Shown here: piece by piece, positions 6,253 to 10,591 of the stretch | Layout: the number at the start of each line of letters is the position of its first letter | Position numbering within the stretch: the stretch's first letter is position 1 | Assembly (NCBI GenBank): GCA_029987395.1 | Contig: DALTVX010000053.1 | Span: 1 to 10,591, forward strand | Direction of reading: 5' to 3' | DNA: 10,591 nucleotides | From: Methanocorpusculum sp. | GTDB taxonomy: Archaea; Halobacteriota; Methanomicrobia; Methanomicrobiales; Methanocorpusculaceae | The notes under the pieces: model-generated | Seen by the model: the letters and a program-made list of their open reading frames with translations, nothing else | Database searches by the model: none | What the model was told of the DNA's origin: nothing | Made by a program: the position numbers and the translations under genes

Positions 6253-7853
6253 CGCTGATATTTGATAACGCCCAACTTTTTGATCCTGCGATCGGCCAGT
6301 GGGTGCCGACCGCCTTTTCTGTTGAAGATGGCATGGTGCTCCTCGTTGGAAAACCAGGGTCCCTTAAAGGAAGTTTCGTAACTGATCTAAAAGGCGCCCG
6401 GGTCGTGCCAGGTCTGATCGATGCCCATGTCCATATCGAGAGTTCTCTTCTGACCCCTCGCGAGTTTGGCCGGCTTTCCCTTAAAAACGGTGTCACCACA
6501 GTGATTGCCGATCCCCATGAGATAGCAAACGTGTCCGGATGTCCCGGGATCGATTTCATGCTTCGGGATGCAAAAAATTCGCCGGCTGATATTTTCTTTA
6601 TGATCCCTTCCTGCGTTCCGGCAACGCCGCTGGATATGGGTGGCGCCGTTGTCTCTTCTTCGGATATTGCTTCGTATCGAAACGATCCCTCGGTGATCGG
6701 ATTAGGGGAGATGATGAATGTTCCTGGTGTTTTGAATGGAGACCCGGAGGTCTTGGCAAAGATCGCACTCTTTGACCATGTGGATGGTCATGCCCCGGGA
6801 CTTTCCGGTGAGGCACTGTGCAGATACATCTCCCGGCATATAAAAACTGATCATGAGTGTATCTCTGCCGAGGAGGGGAACGAAAAGCTCTCTCTTGGCA
6901 TGTATGTTCTGCTTCGAGAAGGGGATGCTGCGAAAAATGTGGCCGCCCTTTCCGGTATCGTGAATGACTGGACCGCGTCCCGCTGCTGTTTTTGCACCGA
7001 CGACCGGCATGTGGATTCGCTGGTCCGTGAGGGTTCGATCGATCATTGTATTCGGGTTGCGGTCGGTTCCGGAATGTCTTTGGAGCATGCTCTGCGACTT
7101 TCGACCCTTTCTGCTGCCGATTGTTTTGGTCTTCTCGACCGTGGGATGATCGCTCCCGGGAGAGTTGCCGATTTCTGTATATTACAGAGCGGATCCGAAT
7201 TCCGCATTTTAGATGTGTATAAGAACGGGATCCACGTCTCATCACTACCTAAGCCGAAAAAAGCAGAGGGTTGTATCAGCCCGCCGTTTTCTTGCCGTAT
7301 CCCAAAGATCGAGGAGCTCGCTCTCCCGAAAGGAAAGCTTCGGGTCATTGGTCTTGTCCCGGGTGAGATCATGACCGAGATCCTAGACAGTGAGACCGCA
7401 TTAAATGTCCAGAAGGTGGTGAGTGTTGACCGGTACAGATCCGAAGGGTTTGGTGTCGGTCTTGTTCAAGGATTTTCCTTGGTGAAGGGGGCACTCGCCT
7501 CCTCGATCTCGCACGATGCCCATAATATTATTGCGACCGGCGTTACCGACGAGGAAATAATTCAGGCGATTTCCGCCGTGAAAGATTGTGGCGGCGGAAT
7601 GGTCGTTGTGTGTGATGGCATCTCAACCATTCTTCCTCTGCCGTATGGTGGGCTGATGACATCTCTCCCCTATGAAGAGGTCATGAACCAGATGGATGAA
7701 CTTGTGGGCGAGCTCGATCTTACGGGGGCGTCTTTGGCCGCATTCATGAATCTGTCCTTCCTTTCCCTCACCGTTATCCCTCATCTCAGGATCACTCCTC
7801 GCGGGCTTTTTGACGGCGATGCATTCAAGGATGTGCCGATCCTTTTTGAGTAG
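6249..7853 (+). CDS. ade: Adenine deaminase
   Basis: This 534-residue amidohydrolase hydrolyses adenine to hypoxanthine and ammonia (EC 3.5.4.2), a purine salvage step in the cytoplasm. The N-terminal part gives the metal-binding barrel: DAHVHIESS with H60 and H62, then the family-typical DPHEIANVSG (88-97), E154 in GLGEMMN, H177 and H181 in FDHVDGHAPG, and the aspartate pair D251 D252 in CTDDRH. The C-terminal third holds the domain that distinguishes adenine deaminases from other amidohydrolases, with SHDAHNI (421-427) and a GGGMVVV strand (448-454). The length is close to the usual 550-600 residues and looks complete. The ATG overlaps the preceding stop by four bases with no separate ribosome-binding site, so translation is probably coupled. 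It seems to end the operon, since 39 bases separate it from the next gene. The assignment is secure for the family; substrate preference is inferred. Confidence 0.93.
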   Translation: MTLIFDNAQLFDPAIGQWVPTAFSVEDGMVLLVGKPGSLKGSFVTDLKGARVVPGLIDAHVHIESSLLTPREFGRLSLKNGVTTVIADPHEIANVSGCPGIDFMLRDAKNSPADIFFMIPSCVPATPLDMGGAVVSSSDIASYRNDPSVIGLGEMMNVPGVLNGDPEVLAKIALFDHVDGHAPGLSGEALCRYISRHIKTDHECISAEEGNEKLSLGMYVLLREGDAAKNVAALSGIVNDWTASRCCFCTDDRHVDSLVREGSIDHCIRVAVGSGMSLEHALRLSTLSAADCFGLLDRGMIAPGRVADFCILQSGSEFRILDVYKNGIHVSSLPKPKKAEGCISPPFSCRIPKIEELALPKGKLRVIGLVPGEIMTEILDSETALNVQKVVSVDRYRSEGFGVGLVQGFSLVKGALASSISHDAHNIIATGVTDEEIIQAISAVKDCGGGMVVVCDGISTILPLPYGGLMTSLPYEEVMNQMDELVGELDLTGASLAAFMNLSFLSLTVIPHLRITPRGLFDGDAFKDVPILFE

Positions 7854-7892
7854 GGGAAAAGACTATTTGGTTTTCAGAACATACGTATCAAT

Positions 7893-8438
7893 ATGAACGT
7901 TACCCGGCTCCTGTCTTTGATAATGATAGCGGCATTTCTGCTTTTGCTTGTTCCAGGCCAGGTCCTGGCAGCTCCGGGTCTGGTCATAACACAGCCTGAT
8001 GACGGTAAGGTCACTGACGATACATCGGCTTTTGTAAATGGATCGAATCGCTACGGATATTTGAGCGTTAAATCGATAGATGTCGTTGTTATGGGTACTG
8101 ACACCGAGATCACGGTCGAGTATGAGATAACACCATGGATCGCCTTTTTGGTATTTCTTTTTGGCAAACAGGATCTAAAAAATCGCGTTCTTTGTGTCGT
8201 TGGATATCCTGAGGCAGGGAAAGATAATCAGGCCGCGACATTTACCTACGTCGATAACGGTCGTGCAAAGATCACTGTAGATAATGTTATAATCGATTAT
8301 GGGGATGGATCCTATTGGTATCCGGCCCATACATTTGGTACGGTTATTCCAAAACTCACCTTTGTCATTAGTCCTACTGAATCCAAGAACTACAAGAATA
8401 CTAAGGTCATGCAAAAAGGGTTTGGATACTTCCACTGA
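7893..8438 (+). CDS. Secreted protein with a signal peptide, family unknown
   Basis: The 181-residue product has a clear Sec-type signal peptide: N-terminal Arg5, a hydrophobic core (6-20) and a likely cut after VLA at about residue 26. No lipobox cysteine follows, so it should be released or held at the cell surface by other means. The mature part is beta-rich (SVKSIDVVVMGTDTEITVEY, 58-77). It contains a second hydrophobic stretch, PWIAFLVFLFG (81-91), which may be a buried strand or an interfacial helix. It ends with an aromatic region, GDGSYWYPAHTFG (137-149), and a VIPKLTFVIS strand. I do not recognise the family. The 39-base gap after adenine deaminase contains only a weak TATA-like CTATTTGG (about 7863-7870) and no Shine-Dalgarno, so it could be leaderless or read through from the operon. 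It converges on the minus-strand DUF373 gene 26 bases away. Confidence 0.75.
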   Translation: MNVTRLLSLIMIAAFLLLLVPGQVLAAPGLVITQPDDGKVTDDTSAFVNGSNRYGYLSVKSIDVVVMGTDTEITVEYEITPWIAFLVFLFGKQDLKNRVLCVVGYPEAGKDNQAATFTYVDNGRAKITVDNVIIDYGDGSYWYPAHTFGTVIPKLTFVISPTESKNYKNTKVMQKGFGYFH

Positions 8439-8464
8439 TCTGGAATATCGGTTGCGAATTATTA

Positions 8465-9649
8465 TTAATATTTAACTTTTTTATATGTTGGTTTTCCGTT
8501 GTCACCGGTTCTCTTTGCATCTTCCAAGTGTTTTCGTCTGCTCTCCGTCCAGAGAGAAACTTTTTTCACAACGGTTGGTCTTAGGTAGATCCCGGTGAAG
8601 GCAATGGTAAGACCTGCTATGGTGAGGAGGATCATTGCTATGATGCCGTCGGTTGTGGTGAACGGGAAGGGCTCGACCGGCGAGATGGACAGGAAATAAA
8701 TGATTGCGCCGTATGCGATCATCCCGATCGCGACTACAAAGAACGGGACCACAAAAATCTTGGAAAGACCTTCCTGGTAATTCTGAACATAATCTGTGAT
8801 TTTTCCTGCGGAGGCGACCAAGGCTGCGATAACGATCCAAATAACTGCGCCGTACAGGAATGTAAGAGCGAGATAGATCATGCCAACATCCCCTGAGTTA
8901 GGGTAGTTGGTGATTATACTCATCAAACCTGAAATGGCACCGCCGAGGACAAAGATCCCTGCTGCCAGATAGGCAATAAACGAGAACTGACCTTTTTCAA
9001 ATGATTCGACTATTGCGTGCCAAGCATACACAAAGTACTGGTCGAAATCAAATCCTTTGAACAGCAGATAGAGGCCAATTATCCCAATTGCTACAAGAAT
9101 TGCGGAAACGTTTGGTACCAGGAGAGCTATCAGAGCATAGAGAAATAGAATGAAACCGATCGGGAGCAGGATACTTCGTGCGATCTTTGGGTCGTTGAGA
9201 AGTTTTTTGATGATATAGTATGTCCCTTCGATGTTTGGCAGCTGCTTGATGATCACACGGACAACACTTGCTACTTTGAGGTGTGACTGAATGATCGGGA
9301 GAACATATTCGTCCTCGGCTCCGTCGGAGATAAGGATACATTCGGTAACTCCTGTTGCTTCGATAACTATTTTGAGCAGGTCCCCTATCCTTCGGTCTCC
9401 TTCGAGCATATTCATATGATTGCCCCCTATCACGGCAATTTCTACCTCTTCACCGTTTGCTTTCAGCTGGTCGTAGGTTTTTATCGCCTGAAATATAGCA
9501 TTTGTATCTGAATCTTCGGGATCGGCAATACCAAGTCGGGTCGCGGCGTCAAGACAGGCTTCTCTGCCAACTGCGGGACTCTCTATACCAGCCTTATATC
9601 CCACGTCATCATCTCTGTCAATGCTCAGGATCAGAGTACGTGCGCTCAT
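8465..9649 (-). CDS. DUF373-family multi-pass membrane protein
   Basis: The 394-residue protein has a soluble N-terminal domain and about six membrane helices (roughly 158-178, 180-198, 223-246, 256-282, 298-320 and 334-354), then a basic cytoplasmic tail rich in lysine and arginine. The N-terminus LILSIDRDDDVG (6-17), followed by a GNHMNMLEGDRRIGD segment (76-90) and CILISDGAEDEYVLPII (104-120), matches the archaeal DUF373 (COG2237) family. Its function is unknown. The acidic cluster DRDDD and the SDGAEDE segment sit where an alpha/beta domain would bind a metal or nucleotide, which is inference. A TATA-like box lies 25-33 bases before the ATG, predicting a leaderless transcript. The coiled-coil gene upstream on the same strand is separated by 77 bases and a terminator, so the two are probably separate units. 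Confidence 0.88.
   Translation of the reverse strand: MSARTLILSIDRDDDVGYKAGIESPAVGREACLDAATRLGIADPEDSDTNAIFQAIKTYDQLKANGEEVEIAVIGGNHMNMLEGDRRIGDLLKIVIEATGVTECILISDGAEDEYVLPIIQSHLKVASVVRVIIKQLPNIEGTYYIIKKLLNDPKIARSILLPIGFILFLYALIALLVPNVSAILVAIGIIGLYLLFKGFDFDQYFVYAWHAIVESFEKGQFSFIAYLAAGIFVLGGAISGLMSIITNYPNSGDVGMIYLALTFLYGAVIWIVIAALVASAGKITDYVQNYQEGLSKIFVVPFFVVAIGMIAYGAIIYFLSISPVEPFPFTTTDGIIAMILLTIAGLTIAFTGIYLRPTVVKKVSLWTESRRKHLEDAKRTGDNGKPTYKKVKY
8477..8482 (+). terminator. T-run ending the plus-strand secreted-protein gene
   Basis: Beyond the stop at 8438, an AT-rich stretch leads into six T at 8477-8482. This lies inside the 3' end of the opposing DUF373 gene, so the convergent transcripts would overlap by several tens of bases. 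Confidence 0.35.
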
Positions 9650-9673
9650 TGTTATACAATTACCATTTATGCA

Positions 9674-9682
9674 TTAAATATC
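9674..9682 (-). promoter_or_regulatory. TATA box for the DUF373 gene
   Basis: Read on the minus strand, GATATTTAA lies 25-33 bases before the ATG at 9649, ideal for a leaderless transcript; no Shine-Dalgarno sequence is seen in the gap. Confidence 0.55.
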
Positions 9683-9689
9683 TGTGGGG

Positions 9690-9706
9690 AAAAAAGCGAA
9701 AAAAAT
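9690..9706 (-). terminator. Double T-tract after the coiled-coil gene
   Basis: On the minus strand two runs of six or more T (reverse of the A-runs at 9690-9695 and 9699-9705) lie just downstream of the stop at 9727, an ordinary archaeal T-tract terminator. Confidence 0.55.
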
Positions 9707-9726
9707 ATGGATTGTATCTGAAAACT

Positions 9727-10591
9727 TCAGATAAGCTTTGAGCGCTGAAGTTTCAATAAGTCCTCGGTAGTGATTCTCTCTCCACTCTTGAATGCGTTGA
9801 AGATAGTTTCTGCTTCCTTTCTTGCGGACTTGTTTTCCTTTACGCTCTTGACTTTCTTCTGCTTAGAGCGGACGCCTGTCAGGACTTTATCATAATCACG
9901 CAGCTGTTTCTGGCATTCAAGGAACTGTTTGTGCTCTGCATCTGCAGCTTCCTGTGCCTCAACGAACTGTTTGTGTTTTGCGTCTGCACCTTCGCGTGAT
10001 TTGTCGGCCTTTCTGTAGCACTCGACCATGAGGTCGTGGTGTTTCTGGGCAAGCTCGGCTTTTAACGTAACTTCAGCGTGGATCGCGGATGCCTGTTTGC
10101 GGTATTCGCGTGCCTCGACTAAGCGGGTGCGGACTTCTTTGTTCTGCTCGTGTTCAACTTCCTGGTCCTTGAGTTCGGATCTGAGCTGTTTGATTTTATC
10201 AACAAGCTCGTTTTCCTTCTCTTTGGACATCTGTTCAGTCTGCTGTCTCTCTTCGAGCTGCTCGATCTGACGCAGGACATCTTTTGATGAGGGCTTTTTT
10301 TCGTGGCTCTGTGCCGCGGATCCAGTTCCCTGTTCGCCCCGAAGAGCATCTATCTCTTCAAAGAGGGTATTTGCCTTGTCATTTAACTCATTCCTCTTCT
10401 CCTTAAGGGACTGAACATCGTTGTTGGACTGGTCACGGAGTTCTTTATTCTTCTGTGCGTCCTCGACATACTGGCGGGTTGCATTGTTTAACTCATTTCT
10501 CTCACGGGCAAAAAGGCTTGCCTGGGAGTTTAATTCGTTACGCTTTGCTTTGTGTTCTTCGGACTCTTCAAGGAGCAATTTTCTTTTATCG
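9727..10591 (-). CDS. COG1340-type coiled-coil protein, 5' end outside the window
   Basis: The visible part is an almost continuous coiled coil, very rich in Glu, Lys, Gln and Ala with no hydrophobic domain. The frame is open to the window edge, reading DKRK before the leucines encoded at 10578-10570, so the true start lies beyond the window. Numbering from the TTG at 10578, RNELN occurs at 13-17, 27-31 and 62-66, spaced 14 and 35, both multiples of seven. HKQF recurs at 202 and 216, again 14 apart. A flexible Gly/Ser-rich linker (about 81-100) breaks the coil in two. The C-terminus, ending FKSGERITTEDLLKLQ (263-278), is the conserved end I associate with the COG1340 family of archaeal coiled-coil proteins. 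Such proteins are sometimes labelled phosphoserine phosphatase, for which there is no support here. A structural or scaffolding role is likely; no partner is evident. Confidence 0.85.
   Translation of the reverse strand, partial: DKRKLLLEESEEHKAKRNELNSQASLFARERNELNNATRQYVEDAQKNKELRDQSNNDVQSLKEKRNELNDKANTLFEEIDALRGEQGTGSAAQSHEKKPSSKDVLRQIEQLEERQQTEQMSKEKENELVDKIKQLRSELKDQEVEHEQNKEVRTRLVEAREYRKQASAIHAEVTLKAELAQKHHDLMVECYRKADKSREGADAKHKQFVEAQEAADAEHKQFLECQKQLRDYDKVLTGVRSKQKKVKSVKENKSARKEAETIFNAFKSGERITTEDLLKLQRSKLI

Noticed and set aside
6598..7245. 215-residue minus-strand frame opposite adenine deaminase
   Set aside because: The translation is full of Arg, His, Ser and Pro with no domain pattern, typical of the antisense of a conserved gene.
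6249..7853. Dihydroorotase or another amidohydrolase instead of adenine deaminase
   Set aside because: The DPHEIANV segment and the C-terminal domain with SHDAHN are specific to adenine deaminases.
8502..8840. Frames on the minus strand inside the DUF373 gene
   Set aside because: They are Arg/His-rich shadows in another frame of a well-supported membrane protein gene.
9727..10578. TTG at 10578 as the true start of the coiled-coil gene, and a phosphoserine phosphatase label
   Set aside because: The frame continues open to the window edge with coil-like codons, and no phosphatase motif (DxDxT) is present.

Overview
The window looks like chromosomal DNA of a methanogenic euryarchaeon of the order Methanomicrobiales. 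Methanocorpusculum is my best guess; this is judgement from gene content and moderate base composition, not a search result. Archaeal signs seen directly are AT-rich TATA-like boxes about 25-30 bases before several start codons with little or no leader, T-tract terminators, and protein families that are archaeal or mainly archaeal: a RecJ-like DHH protein with S1 and OB domains, a PhoU/TrkA-C protein, a DUF7123-type small protein, a DUF373 membrane protein and a COG1340-type coiled-coil protein. I see no transposase, integrase, tRNA, rRNA or CRISPR array.

Layout. Positions 1-262 hold no convincing gene but a dense run of inverted repeats. Positions 336-1121 encode an unrecognised protein. Positions 1165-2064 encode what I read as a degenerate Fic-fold protein whose catalytic motif is gone. 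After a T-rich terminator, 2187-3374 (two fused PhoU + TrkA-C modules) and 3399-5231 (RecJ-like DHH protein) form a probable two-gene operon. A small winged-helix-like gene (5339-5590) has its own promoter. A second operon starts at 5681 with a 58-residue protein, continues with a membrane-anchored protein (5866-6252), and ends with adenine deaminase (6249-7853), whose start overlaps the previous stop. A secreted or anchored protein follows (7893-8438). It converges on a minus-strand DUF373 membrane protein (9649-8465), which lies downstream of a coiled-coil gene that runs off the right edge (10591-9727).

How the genes may work together. Adenine deaminase belongs to purine salvage. The PhoU/TrkA-C protein is probably a cytoplasmic regulator of ion or phosphate transport, but no transporter is beside it. 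Its pairing with a DHH protein invites, without proving, a nucleotide-signalling link. The parts most worth a second look are the foldback array at the left edge, the catalytically dead Fic-like protein with a PIP-box-like tail, the PhoU-RCK/DHH operon, and the short gene at 5681-5857.
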